Shown here: positions 12,411 to 24,600 of the stretch, one piece after another
Layout: the number at the start of each line of letters is the position of its first letter
Numbering within the stretch: position 1 is the first letter of the stretch
Assembly: GCA_018398805.1 (NCBI GenBank)
Contig: JAGFBZ010000726.1
Location: 1-64,000, forward strand
Direction: 5' to 3'
Length of the DNA stretch: 64,000 bases
DNA from: Hirundichthys speculiger
Taxonomy: Eukaryota > Chordata > Actinopteri > Beloniformes > Exocoetidae
The notes under the pieces: model-generated
Databases searched by the model: none
What the model was told of the DNA's origin: nothing
What the model saw: the letters and a program-made list of their open reading frames with translations, nothing else
Translations under genes and position numbers: made by a program

Positions 12411-12597
12411 TTTCCAGTTAAAGACGTTGACGCAACCGTTCTGGGCCCAGTTACCTCCAAACGGCCCGGTTTCATCCGTCAGAAGGAGGTGGCGCCCTCT
12501 GGTGGCCGGTGTTTGACCGGCGCCTCCTGGATTTATCACGGAATAAAACGTTCACAATAACAGTTAAAGCAGCCGCCGTGAAACTGCAGGAAGCTCG
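12411..12597. other. Short non-repeat spacer
   Basis: Moderately GC-rich spacer leading into the 24-bp array. No feature can be supported. Confidence 0.4.
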
Positions 12598-12851
12598 TTA
12601 GTAACGTCCAACGGTCCCTCGTTAGTCACGTCCAACTGTCCCTCGTTAGTCACGTCCAACGGTCCCTCGTTAGTCACGTCCAACTGTCCCTCGTTAGTCA
12701 CGTCCAACGGTCCCTCGTTAGTCACGTCCAACTGTCCCTCGTTAGTCACGTCCAACTGTCCCTCGTTAGTCACGTCCAACTGTCCCTCGTTAGTCACGTC
12801 CAACGGTCCCTCGTTAGTCACGTCCAACGGTCCCTCGTTAGTCACGTCCAT
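12598..12851. repeat. 24-bp minisatellite (about 10.5 copies)
   Basis: Near-perfect copies with core GTCACGTCCAACGGTCCCTC followed by GTTA. The only frequent variation is AACGG versus AACTG, which partly alternates. The period is a multiple of 3, so the minus strand reads an 8-residue peptide repeat (LDVTNEGP/Q); this is not evidence of coding. Confidence 0.95.
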
Positions 12852-12861
12852 GTCCCATGTT

Positions 12862-14041
12862 ATTAGGGCTCATTATTCCAGATGTTTTTTAGGGCTCATT
12901 ATTCCAGATGTTTTTTAGGGCTCATTATTCCAGATGTTATAAGGGCTCATTATTCCAGATGTTATAAGGGGTCATTATTCCAGATGTTTTAAGGGCTCAT
13001 TATTCCAGATGTTTTTTAGGGCTCATTAGTCCAGATGTTATAAGGGCTCATTATTCCAGATGTTTTAAGGGCTCATTATTCCAGATGTTATAAGGGCTCA
13101 TTATTCCAGATGTTATAAGGGCTCATTATTCCAGATGTTATAAGGGCTCATTATTCCAGATGTTATAAGGGCTCATTATTCCAGATGTTATAAGGGCTCA
13201 TTATTCCAGATGTTATAAGGGCTCATTATTCCAGATGTTATAAGGGCTCATTATTCCAGATGTTATAAGGGCTCATTATTCCAGATGTTTTAAGGGCTCA
13301 TTATTTCAGATGTTTTAAGGGCTCATTATTTCAGATGTTATAAGGGCTCATTATTACAGATGTTTTAAGGGCTCATTACTCCAGATGTTATAAGGGCTCT
13401 TTATTTCAGATGTTATAAGGGCTCATTATTCCAGATGTTTTAAGGGCTCATTATTCCAGATGTTTTAAGGGCTCATTATTCCAGATGTTATAAGGGCTCA
13501 TTATTACAGATGTTTTTAATGGGCTCATTATTCCAGATGTTTTAAGGGCTCATTATTCCAGATGTTATAAGGGCTCATTATTCCAGATGTTTTTTAGGGG
13601 CTCATTATTTCAGATGTTTAAGGGCTCATTATTCCAGATGTTTAAGGGCTCATTATTCAGATTTTAAGGGCTCATTAGAGATGTTTTAAGGGCTCATTAT
13701 TCAGATGTTTAAGGGCTTTATTCCAGATGTTATAAGGGCTCATTAGACCAGATGTTTTAAGGGCTCATTATTCCAGATGTTTTAAGGGCTCGTTATTCCA
13801 GATGTTATAAGGGCTCATTTTTCCAGATGTTTTTAGGGCTCATTATTCCAGATGTTTTAAGGGCTCATTATTCCAGATGTTTTTAGGGCTCATTATTCCA
13901 GATGTTTTTTAGGGCTCATTATTTCAGATGTTATAAGGGCTCATTATTACAGATGTTTTAAGGGCTCATTATTCCAGATGTTTTAAGGGCTCATTATTCC
14001 AGATGTTTTAAGGGCTCATTATTCCAGATGTTTTTAGGGCT
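12862..14041. repeat. 25-bp AT-rich minisatellite in the flrt2 3' flank (about 46 copies)
   Basis: The monomer core is GGGCTCATTATTCCAGATGT followed by TATAA, TTTAA or TTTTT; lengths range from 23 to 28 bp. Uniform TATAA copies cluster at 13080-13280 and more varied ones lie on both sides. The array ends 63 bp beyond the flrt2 stop codon. If the transcript runs on, these copies are in its 3' UTR, and each would carry AATAAT on the transcript strand. One variant at 13400-13405 makes a standard AATAAA on the minus strand. Confidence 0.95.
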
Positions 14042-14104
14042 GTACAGAGTTCGGTAAGAGATTGGCACTGCCGGTAAAAATGCTCCTGACTCAGTCTGAA
14101 ACCA

Positions 14105-16000
14105 TCAGGAGCGACAGAAGTCGTGGTCCTGAACCTGGTTCCTGCAGTACACGGCGGGGTGCTTCTGGGGGGGTCCGATCCTGCAGCTGAGGCCCCCGTT
14201 AGCGGCGTAAACCGGCTGAACGTTACTGAGCGATACGAGCCGGGAGCCAGTTTCCGTCATCTGGAGAAGGGAGCCGTCATTGTCGGCCTGGCCGTAGGCG
14301 TCTTTCCTGAGCCCGCGGTTGTACCGCCACCTGGACCGGCTCCTCTGGTGGGCGCACCAGCAGAAGACCCCCAGCAGGACTACCAGAACCACGACCACAG
14401 CCCCTCCAGTCAGCCCGGCCAACAGGAGAGCTGAGCCAGACTCCTCCTCCAGACCAGGATCCGGAGCGGATCGCCTCCTGTTGTTGTTGGTGTCGGGGCT
14501 GAAGATGGTCGCCGTGGTTACCGCCTCTGTGCAGACGGTGTCGTCTTTTGGCCGGTAGTTGTTGAACGCATCCAAAGGAATGACACAGATCCGGTAGGTG
14601 GATTTCGGTTCCAGGTTGGACAGCCGGATCCCCCGATGCCCTGCACCCACTATCCTCTCCTTGACGGTGTCCCCCGTCAGACTGGGGCCCATCCGGGCCC
14701 AGGTCACCCTGAAGGCGCTGACCGGGAAAGAAGCCACCCAGCTGACGTGGATGGCCGACCCGTTCAGGGTGCTGAAGGTGACCCGCAACGGGCGTTTAGT
14801 CCTCGGCCCATCCCCCCTGGTAGTGTAGACTTGGGGAGGAGCGCCTTGATTGTCCTGAGAGGATTCGGCGGTGGGGGGACGTGACGGTTCATTGGCTGGT
14901 GAGGTGGCCGGCGGACACTTCGACGGGTCGGCATTTAGCTCCCGGATCACCACACCACGAAGCCTCTCTGGCCTGTGGCACATGAAGCCGCGAACGTTCA
15001 GCGAGGCCGGCAGCGACTTCAGCCATGACACCACCCACTGGATGCTGCAGTCGCACCGCCACGGGTTGCTCCGGACCGAGACCTGCCGGAGGCCTTCCAG
15101 GCCCGTGAAGGTCCCAGGCGGCAGCGCCTCCAGCTGGTTGTTGGACACGTCCAGCCGCTCCAGCTTGTGCATCCCCTCAAACGCCCCCGCTGGGATCCGG
15201 GTCAGCTGATTCTCCTGCAGGTTCAACCTGACGAGCTCCCCCCTGGGGAGGAACGGGGGCGGGAGCGCCAGGGAGTTGCGGGCCAGAGACAGCTCCCTCA
15301 GGGCCACCAGGTCCTGGAAGGCGCCGGGCGAAATCCCGTCATCCGTCAGCAGGTTTCCGTCCAGCAGGAGGCGCTCCAGACGGCTGACGTTCTGGAACGC
15401 CTCCTCTGCGACCAGCGCGATCCGGTTCTCATCCAGGCGCAGCTCCCTCAGGTCACCTGGGAGGCCGATGGGGACGCTGCTCAGGTGGTTTTTGGTGAGG
15501 AAGAGCATCTTCAGGCTCGGCGCTCCACGGAAGGCTCCTTCCTCCACCCCGACGGTGGAGACGGAGTTATCGTCCAGGTGCAGCTCCTCCAGCTGCAGGA
15601 GCTGAGCCACAGCTGCTCTGGAGATGGTCTGGATGTTGTTCTCCTGCAGGTGGAGAACCCTGACGTTCCTGGGCAGGTTGAGAGGGAACTCCTCCAGCTG
15701 GTTGCCGTAGAGATACACCGTCTCCATGGAAGTGGCGTAGTGGAGGTCCATGGGGAAGCCAGCGTTGCTGATCTGGTTGTTGTGGAGGTAGAGGGTCCGG
15801 TAGCCCCGGCCGATTCCCGCCGGGACCGAGGTCAGGCTCCGGTCGTTGCAGTAGACGAAGGTGCGGTCGCAGCGGCACGCCTCCGGACAGGTGGAGGCTC
15901 GCCAGAACTGCAGGTGAAGGCCGAGCAGGACGTGGATCCAGACGGGCCGGATGAAGCAGATGGACCGGTCTGACCTCCAGAAACGCCACGTTACCTCCAT
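14105..16000 (-). CDS. flrt2: Fibronectin leucine-rich transmembrane protein 2 (FLRT2)
   Basis: A complete single-exon receptor of 631 aa. FLRT proteins act at the cell surface in adhesion and repulsive axon or cell guidance; known partners are latrophilins and UNC5 receptors, and they modulate FGF receptor signalling. Visible in order: signal peptide about 1-36; cysteine-rich N cap with CPEACRC at 38-44; about ten leucine-rich repeats from 66 to 310, including ENNIQTISRAAVAQLLQLEE; C cap with NPWRCDC at 312-318 and cysteines 341 and 362; a proline-rich linker; an FN3 domain about 403-498; transmembrane helix about 524-548; and a cytoplasmic tail with MTET at 581-584. The LRR segments and the tail follow FLRT2 rather than FLRT1 or FLRT3. 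The ATG at 16000 has G at -3 and +4; the frame also extends upstream to a TTG at 16015, which is not credible. Human FLRT2 is slightly longer (660 aa). Oddities are an RGD at 395-397 and an RRRS at 508-511. Confidence 0.93.
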   Translation of the reverse strand: MEVTWRFWRSDRSICFIRPVWIHVLLGLHLQFWRASTCPEACRCDRTFVYCNDRSLTSVPAGIGRGYRTLYLHNNQISNAGFPMDLHYATSMETVYLYGNQLEEFPLNLPRNVRVLHLQENNIQTISRAAVAQLLQLEELHLDDNSVSTVGVEEGAFRGAPSLKMLFLTKNHLSSVPIGLPGDLRELRLDENRIALVAEEAFQNVSRLERLLLDGNLLTDDGISPGAFQDLVALRELSLARNSLALPPPFLPRGELVRLNLQENQLTRIPAGAFEGMHKLERLDVSNNQLEALPPGTFTGLEGLRQVSVRSNPWRCDCSIQWVVSWLKSLPASLNVRGFMCHRPERLRGVVIRELNADPSKCPPATSPANEPSRPPTAESSQDNQGAPPQVYTTRGDGPRTKRPLRVTFSTLNGSAIHVSWVASFPVSAFRVTWARMGPSLTGDTVKERIVGAGHRGIRLSNLEPKSTYRICVIPLDAFNNYRPKDDTVCTEAVTTATIFSPDTNNNRRRSAPDPGLEEESGSALLLAGLTGGAVVVVLVVLLGVFCWCAHQRSRSRWRYNRGLRKDAYGQADNDGSLLQMTETGSRLVSLSNVQPVYAANGGLSCRIGPPQKHPAVYCRNQVQDHDFCRS

Positions 16001-16466
16001 CTCCCAGGGAAACAAAACAGCACAGAGTCAGAGAAAAATCTGGATCCAGGATCCAAAACCAGCAGAGTCCGGCCCAGGGCTGATCACGGTCTCAGGAATC
16101 CATCAAGGTTTCTGAAGGTCCCAAAGCAACAAGAAAGACCTGATCAAGAGTTTTCCTTCAGCAGCCGTTTGCGACTGAGACGGTCGTCCATCGTCTCCAT
16201 GACCTCCAGGTCTCCACCACGTTGGACCTGGATGTTCTCTGGAGGCTCATGATCCCAGTCAGACACTGCTTCTACAACAAAGGCTCGGTCCAGGTTGGTG
16301 GGAGGAGCCAGGAACCTCCTGGAAGAAACCACAGGCGGGTTATAAAAGTCCAAGTAAGAAAACGTTCAGGGACGGTCGGGAACAAATTAACCACGTTTAC
16401 CTCAATATCAACACAGTTACACTTTTTAATAATTAATATCATCACAGTTACATTTTATTAATAATT
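16001..16466 (-). promoter_or_regulatory. flrt2 upstream flank with possible splice acceptor
   Basis: FLRT genes usually keep the whole coding sequence in one exon behind non-coding 5' exons. Reading the minus strand, a T-rich stretch ending CCCTGGGAG directly precedes the ATG and could serve as a 3' splice site. The rest of the interval has no clear core promoter. The AT-rich part at 16380-16466 borders the 45-bp array. Confidence 0.3.
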
Positions 16467-18258
16467 AAACCTCGTTGATCCACTGCGTCATCGACGGTTC
16501 TAGAGCATCTTAAACCTCGTTGATTCACGGCGTCATCGACGGTTCTAGAGCATCTTCAACCTTGTTGATTCACTGCGTCATCGACGGTTCTAGAGCATCT
16601 TATACCTCGTTGATACACGGTGTCATCGACGGTTCTAGAGCATCTTAAACCTCGTTGATACACGGTGTCATCGACGGTTCTACAGCATCGTAAACCTCAT
16701 TGATCCACATCATCTTTGACGGTTCTAGAGCATCTTCAACCTTGTTGATTCACGGCGTCATCGACGGTTCTAGAGCATCTTCAACCTTGTTGATTCACTG
16801 CGTCATCGACGGTTCTAGAGCATCTTAAACCTCGTTGATACACGGTGTCATCGACGGTTCTACAGCATCGTAAACCTCATTAATCCACATCATCTTTGAC
16901 GGTTCTAGAGCATCTTCAACCTTGTTGATTCACGGCGTGATCGACGGTTCTAGAGCATCTTAAACCTCGTTGATCCACTGCGTCATCGACGGTTCTAGAG
17001 CATCTTAAACCTCGTTGATTCACGGCGTCATCGACGGTTCTAGAGCATCTTAAACCTCGTTGATACACGGCGTCATCGACGGTTCTACAGCATCGTAAAC
17101 CTCATTGATCCACATCATCTTTGACGGTTCTAGAGCATCTTCAACCTTGTTGATTCACGGCGTGATCGACGGTTCTAGAGCATCTTATACCTCATTGATA
17201 CACGGCGTCATCGACGGTTCTAGACTATCTTAAACCTCGTTGATCCACTGCGTCATCGACGGTTCTAGAGCATCTTATACCTCATTGATACACGGCGTCA
17301 TCGACGGTTCTAGAGCATCTTAAACCTCGTTGATCCACTGCGTCATCGACGGTTCTAGAGCATCTTAAACCTCGTTGATTCACGGCGTCATCGACGGTTC
17401 TAGAGCATCTTAAACCTCGTTGATACACGGCGTCATCGACGGTTCTACAGCATCGTAAACCTCATTGATCCACATCATCTTTGACGGTTCTAGAGCATCT
17501 TCAACCTCGTTGATCCACGGCGTCATCGACGGTTCTAGAGCATCTTATACCTCATTGATACACGGCGTCATCGACGGTTCTAGAGCATCTTGAACCTCAT
17601 TGATCCACTGCGTCATCGACGGTTCTAGAGCATCTTAAACCTTGTTGATCCACGGCGTCATCGACGGTTCTAGAGCATCTTACACCTTGTTGATCCACGG
17701 CGTCATCGACGGTTCTAGAGCATCTTAAACCTCGTTGATTCACGGCGTCATCGACGGTTCTAGAGCATCTTAAACCTCGTTGATCCACTGAGTCATCGAC
17801 GGTTCTAGAGCATCTTAAACCTCGTTGATTCACGGTGTCATCGACGGTTCTAGAGCATCTTAAACCTCGTTGATCCACTGAGTCATCGACGGTTCTAGAG
17901 CATCTTAAACCTTGTTGATTCACGGCGTCATCGACGGTTCTAGAGCATCTTAAACCTCGTTGATCCACAGCGTCATCGACGGTTCTAGAGCATCGTAAAC
18001 CTCGTTGATCCACGGCGTCATTAGCAGTTCTAGAGCATCTTCAACCTTGTTGATCCACTGAGTCATCGACGGTTCTACAGCATCTTAAACCTCGTTGATC
18101 CACATCATCTTTGACGGTTCTAGAGCATCTTAAACCTCGTTGATCCACGGCGTCATCGACGGTTCTAGAGCATCGTAAACCTCATTGATCCACATCATCT
18201 TTGACGGTTCTTGAGCATCGTCAACCTCGTTGAACCACAGCGTCATTGACGGTTCTAG
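16467..18258. repeat. 45-bp minisatellite upstream of flrt2 (about 40 copies)
   Basis: The monomer core is GTCATCGACGGTTCTAGAGC, followed by ATCTTAAACCTCGTTGATCC and a short variable piece. A distinct variant with CACATCATCTTTGACGG returns at about 16705, 16885, 17110, 17470, 18100 and 18190, mostly followed by the same neighbours, so a higher-order unit is present. The period is a multiple of 3 and keeps the minus frame 18013-17597 open without coding meaning. Confidence 0.95.
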
Positions 18259-18611
18259 AGCAGGAGGAGGAGGGGTAGGGGACGGGGGAGGAGGAGGCGA
18301 TGACAGCAGCCTGTCAGCTGATCAGATGAGACCAACTGCAGATCAATGAGGGTCTCAGAGTCTCTGGAGGTTCATCATTCAGCCGAAACCAGAGGAGCAG
18401 CTCAATAAACGCTGCAGCGGGGGGGGGGGGCTGACACCATTGATCCACCACCACAGCTGATCAATACTTATGTAATAATGCTCCTGGAGGGACGTGTGTG
18501 GACCGTAGTAAACAAGACATCAGACCGGGTCACCGGGTCACCGGGTCCTCCCAGAACTGAGTCCTGCAGGGACGCTGCTGAAGTTGGTTTTTGATTCAGA
18601 CAGTTCCAGAC
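18259..18611. other. Non-repeat spacer with G-runs
   Basis: Starts with a purine-rich tract (GGAGGAGG, about 18263-18298), holds a run of about 11 G at 18420-18430, and has three tandem copies of CACCGGGT near 18528-18548. No gene is recognised. Confidence 0.5.
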
Positions 18612-21600
18612 ACCTGAGACCAGGACCAGACCAGGACCAGACCAGGACCAGACTAGGACCAGACCAGGACCAGACCAGGTCCAGACCAGGACCAGACCAG
18701 GACCAGACCAGGACCAGACCAGGCCCAGACCAGGACCAGACCAGGACCAGACCACCAGACCAGGACCAGACCAGGACCACCAGACCACCATGACCAGACC
18801 AGGACCAGACCAGACCAGACCAGGACCAGACCAGACCAGACCAGACCAGGACCAGACCAGGACCAGACCAGACCAGACCAGTACCAGGACCAGACCAGAC
18901 CAGACCAGGACCAGACCAGACCAGACCAGGACCAGACCAGTACCAGACCAGGACCAGACTAGGACCCAGACCAGGACCAGACCAGACCAGGACCAGACCA
19001 GACCAGGACCAGAGGACCAGACCAGGACCAGACCAGGACCAGACCAGGACCAGACCATACCAGACCAGACCAGGACCAGGACCAGGACCAGACCCAGGAC
19101 CAGACCAGGACCAGACCAGACCAGACCAGACCAGACCCAGACCAGACCAGACCAGACTAGGACCAGACCAGGACCAGGACCAGACCAGACCAGACCAGAC
19201 CAGACCAGACCAGACCAGACCAGTACCAGACCAGGACCAGACCAGGACCAGGACTCAGGTACCAGACCAGGGACCAGACCAGGATCCAGACCAGACCGAC
19301 CAGACCAGGACCAGACCAGACCAGACCAACCAGGACCAGACCATACCAGACCAGACCAGACCAGACCAGACCAGACCAGACCAGACCAGAGGGACCAGAC
19401 CAGGACCAGACCAGGACCAGGACCAGACCAGACTAGACCAGGACCAGACGACCAGACCAGACCAGATAGACCGACCAGACCAGGACCAGACCAGGACAGG
19501 ACCAGACCAGACTAGGACCAGACCAGGACCAGGACCAGACCAGGACCAGACCAGACCAGGACCAGACCAGGACCAGACCAGGACCAGACCAGACCAGGAC
19601 CAGACCAGACCAGGACCAGACCAGGACCAGACCAGACCAGATCAGGACCAGACCAGGTCCACCAGGACCAGACCAGGACCAGACCAGACAGACCAGACCA
19701 GACCAGACCCAGACCAGGACCAGACCTGGACCAGGACCAGACCAGACCAGGACCAGACCAGACCAGACCAGGACCAGACCAGACCAGTCCAGACCAGTCC
19801 AGGACCAGACCAGACCAGACCAGGACCAGGACCCAGACCAGGACCAGACCAGGACCAGACCAGGTCCAGACCAGGACCAGACAGGACCAGACCAGGACCA
19901 GACCAGACCAGGTGACCAGACCAGACCAGACCAGACCAGACCAGACCAGTCCAGACCAGACCCAGACCAGGACCAGGACCAGACCAGGTAGGACCAGACC
20001 AGGACCAGACCAGGACCAGACCAGGACCAGGACCAGGTCCACCAGGTCCAGACCAGACCAGACACCAGACCAGACCAGACCAGTCCAGACCAGGTCCAGA
20101 CCAGACCAGGACCAGACCAGGACCAGACCAGACCAGGAGACCAGGTCCAGACCAGGACCAGACCAGGACCAGACCAGGTCCAGACCAGGTCCAGACCAGG
20201 ACCAGACCAGGACCAGGACCAGGACCAGACCACCAGGACCAGACCAGGACCAGGAACCAGGACCAGACCAGACCAGACCAGACCAGACCAGACCAGTCCA
20301 GACCAGTCCCACCAGACCAGTCCAGACCAGGACCAGGACCAGACCAGTCCAGAGACCAGACCAGGACCAGGACCAGACCAGGAACCAGACCAGGTCCAGA
20401 CCACCAGACCAGGACCAGACCAGGTCCAGACCAGACCAGACCAGACCAGACCAGGACCAGACCAGACCAGACCAGACCAGGTCCAGACCAGGTCCAGGAC
20501 CAGGACCAGACCAGGTCCAGACCAGGACCAGGACCAGACCAGGACCAGACCAGGTCCAGACCAGGACCAGACCAGGACCAGACCAGGACCAGACAGACCA
20601 GACCAGAGACCAGACCAGGGACCAGACCAGACCAGACCAGGTCCAGACCAGACCAGGGTCCAGACCAGACCAGGACCAGGTCCACCAGGACCAGACCCAG
20701 ACCAGACCAGACCAGACCAGGACCAGACCAGGTCCAGACCAGACCAGACCAGACCAGGACCATCCAGACCAGACCAGACCAGACCAGTCCACCAGACCAG
20801 ACCAGTCCAGACCAGACCAGGTCCAGACCAGGTCCAGAACAGGACCAGGACCAGACCAGACCGTCCAGACCAGGTCCAGACCAGGACCAGACCAGACCAG
20901 ACCAGTCCAGACCAGACCAGGAGACCAGGACCAGACCAGACCAGGACCAGGTCCACCAGGACCAGATCCAGACCAGGTCCAGACCAGGACCAGACCAGGA
21001 CCAGACCAGGTCCAGACCAGGAACCAGTCCCAGACCAGGTCCAGACCAGGACCAGACCAGGACCAGACCAGACCAGGACCAGACAGACCAGGACCAGGTC
21101 CAGACCAGGTCCACCAGGACCAGGACCAGACCGGACCAGGACCAGACCAGTCCAGACCAGGACCAGACCAGACCAGACCAGACCAGGACCAGACCAGGAC
21201 CAGGTCCAGACCAGGACCAGGTCCAGACCAGACCAGGACCAGACCAGGACCAGACCAGACCAGACCAGGTCCAGACCAGACCAGGTCCAGACCAGGTCCA
21301 CCAGACCAGACCAGACCACCAGGACCAGACCAGGACCAGGACCAGACCAGGTCCAGACCAGGTCCAGACCAGGACCAGACCAGGTCCAGACCAGGACCAG
21401 ACCAGGACCAGGACCAGGTCCAGACCAGGACCAGAGGACCAGACCAGGACCAGACCAGGACCAGGTCCAGACCAGGACCAGACCAGGACCAGACCAGACC
21501 AGACCAGGCCAGACCAGGTCCAGACCAGTCCAGACCAGGACCAGACCAGGGACCAGACCAGGTCCAGACCAGTCCAGGACCAGACCAGGACCAGACAGGT

Positions 21601-24600
21601 CCAGGTCCAGACCAGGACCAGACCAGGACCAGACCAGGTCCAGACCAGACCAGGACCAGACCCAGACCAGACCAGGACCAGACCAGACCAGACCAGGACC
21701 AGACCAGGACCAGACCAGGACCAGACCAGACCAGACCAGGACCAGGACCAGACCAGGACCAGACCAGGACCAGACCAGACCAGGACCAGACCAGACCAGT
21801 CCAGACCAGGACCAGACCAGACCAGGTCCAGACCAGGACCAGACCAGGACCAGACCAGGACCAGACCAGGTCCAGACCAGGACCAGACCAGACCAGGTCC
21901 AGACCAGGACCAGACCAGGACCAGACCAGGACCAGACCAGGACCAGGACCAGACCAGGACCAGACAGGTCCAGACCAGGACCAGACCAGGACCAGACCAG
22001 GTCCAGACCAGGACCAGACCAGGTCCAGACCAGGACCAGACCAGGACCAGACCAGGACCAGACCAGACCAGACCAGACCAGGACCAGACCAGGTCCAGAC
22101 CAGGACCAGACCAGGACCAGACCAGACCAGACCAGGTCCAGACCAGGACCAGACCAGGACCAGACCAGACCAGACCAGGACCAGACCAGGACCAGACCAG
22201 ACCAGACCAGGACCAGACCAGGACCAGACCAGGTCCAGACCAGACCAGACCAGGACCAGACCAGACCAGACCAGACCAGACCAGACCAGACCAGACCACC
22301 AGGACCAGACCAGGTCCAGACCAGACCAGACCAGGTCCAGACCAGGTACCAGACCAGACCAGACCAGACCAGACCAGACCAGACCAGACCAGACCAGACC
22401 AGGACCAGACCAGACCAGACCAGTCCAGACCAGACCAGACCAGACCAGACCAGGTCCAGAGCAGGACCAGACCAGGACCAGACCAAGACCAGACCAGGAC
22501 CAGACCAGGTCCAGACCAGACCAGACCAGGACCAGACCAGGACCAGACCAGGACCAGACCAGGACCAGACCAGGTCCAGACCAGGTCCAGACCAGACCAG
22601 GACCAGACCAGGTCCAGACCAGGTCCAGACCAGGACCAGACCAGACCCAGACCAGAACCAGACCAGACCAGACCAGACCAGGACCAGACCAGGGACCAGA
22701 CCAGGTCCATAACCAGACCAGACCAGACCAGACCAGGTCCAGACCAGGACCAGACCAGGACCAGACCAGACCAGACCAGGACCAGGACCAGACCAGACCA
22801 GGACCAGACCAGGTCCAGACCAGACCAGACCAGGACCAGACCAGGTCCAGACCAGGACCAGGACCAGGACCAGACCAGGACCAGGACCAGACCAGACCAG
22901 ACCAGGACCAGACCAGGTCCAGACCAGGACCAGACCAGACCAGGTCCAGACCAGGTCCAGACCAGGACCAGACCAGACCAGACCAGGTCCAGACCAGGAC
23001 CAGACCAGGACCAGACAGACCAGACCAGACCAGACCAGACCAGACCAGGTCCAGACCAGGTCCAGAGTAGACCAGACCAGGACCAGACCAGGTCCATCCA
23101 GGTCCAGACCAGGACCAGACCAGGACCAGACCAGACCAGACCAGACCAGACCAGGTCCAGACCAGGTCCAGACCAGGTCCAGACCAGGACCAGACCAGGA
23201 CCAGACCAGGACCAGACCAGGACCAGACCAGGACCAGACCAGGTCCAGACCAGGTCCAGGACCAGACCAGACCAGGACCAGACCAGACCAGTAGGACCAG
23301 ACCAGGTCCAGACCAGACCAGGTCCAGACCAGGTCCAGACCAGGACCAGACCAGGTCCAGACCAGGTCCAGACCAGGACCAGACCAGGACCAGACCAGGA
23401 CCAGACCAGGTCCAGACCAGGTTCCAGACCCAGGACCAGACCAGACCAGACCAGGTCACCAGGTCCAGACCAGAGACCAGACCAGACCAGACCAGGTCCA
23501 GACCAGAGACCAGGTCCAGACCAGGACCAGAACCAGACCAGGACCAGGACCAGACCAGGCCAGACCAGGTCAGACCAGGTCCAGACCAGGACCAGACAGA
23601 CCAGACCAGGACCAGACCAGAGTCCAGACCAGGTCCACCAGGACCAGAGGACCAGGACCAGGACCAGACCAGGTCCAGACCAGGACCAGACCAGGACCAG
23701 ACCAGGTCCAGACCAGGTCCAGACCAGGTCCAGACCAGGACCAGACCAGGACCAGACCAGACCAGGTCCAGACAGAGTAGGACCAGACCAGGACCAGACC
23801 AGGACCAGGACCAGACCAGGACCAGACCAGGACCAGACCAGACCAGACCAGGACCAGGACCAGACCAGGTCCACCAGACCAGGGACCAGACCAGGACCAG
23901 ACCAGGACCAGACCAGTCCAGACTAGGACCAGACCAGGACCAGACCAGACCAGACCAGTCCAGACCAGGTCCAGACCAGGACCAGACCAGGACCAGACCA
24001 CCGCCAGCTCAGCACCAGACCAGGTCCAGACCAGGACCAGACCAGGTCCAGACCAGGACCAGACCAGCACCAGACCAGGTCCAGACCAGACCAGGACCAG
24101 GACCAGACCAGGTCCAGACCAGGTCCAGACCAGGTCCAGACCAGGTCCACCAGACCAGGACCAGACCAGACCAGTCCAGACCAGTAGACCAGACCAGAGG
24201 ACCAGGGACCAGACCAGGACCAGACCAGGACCAGACCAGGAGACCAGGTCCAGACCAGGTCCAGACCAGGACCAGACCAGACCAGACCAGACCAGGACCA
24301 GGACCAGACCAGGACCAGGACCAGACCAGGTCCAGACCAGGTCCAGACCAGGACCAGGACCAGACCAGGACCAGACCAGACCAGACCAGACCAGGGACCA
24401 GGTCCAGACCAGGTCCAGACCAGGACCAGACCAGACCCAGGACCAGACCAGACCAGGACCAGACCAGACCAGACCAGTCCAGACCAGACCAGACCAGGTC
24501 CAGAGTAGGACCAGAGTAGGACCAGACCAGGACCAGACCAGACCAGGTCCACCAGGTCCAGACCAGACCAGACCAGACCAGGACCAGGACCAGGACCAGG

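Noticed and set aside
15167..15973. 268-codon plus-strand frame opposite flrt2
   Set aside because: It is antisense to a clearly conserved LRR coding sequence and has no domain of its own.
16001..16015. Start of flrt2 at TTG (16015)
   Set aside because: TTG is not a likely start in a vertebrate. The ATG at 16000 has a good context and suits the signal peptide.
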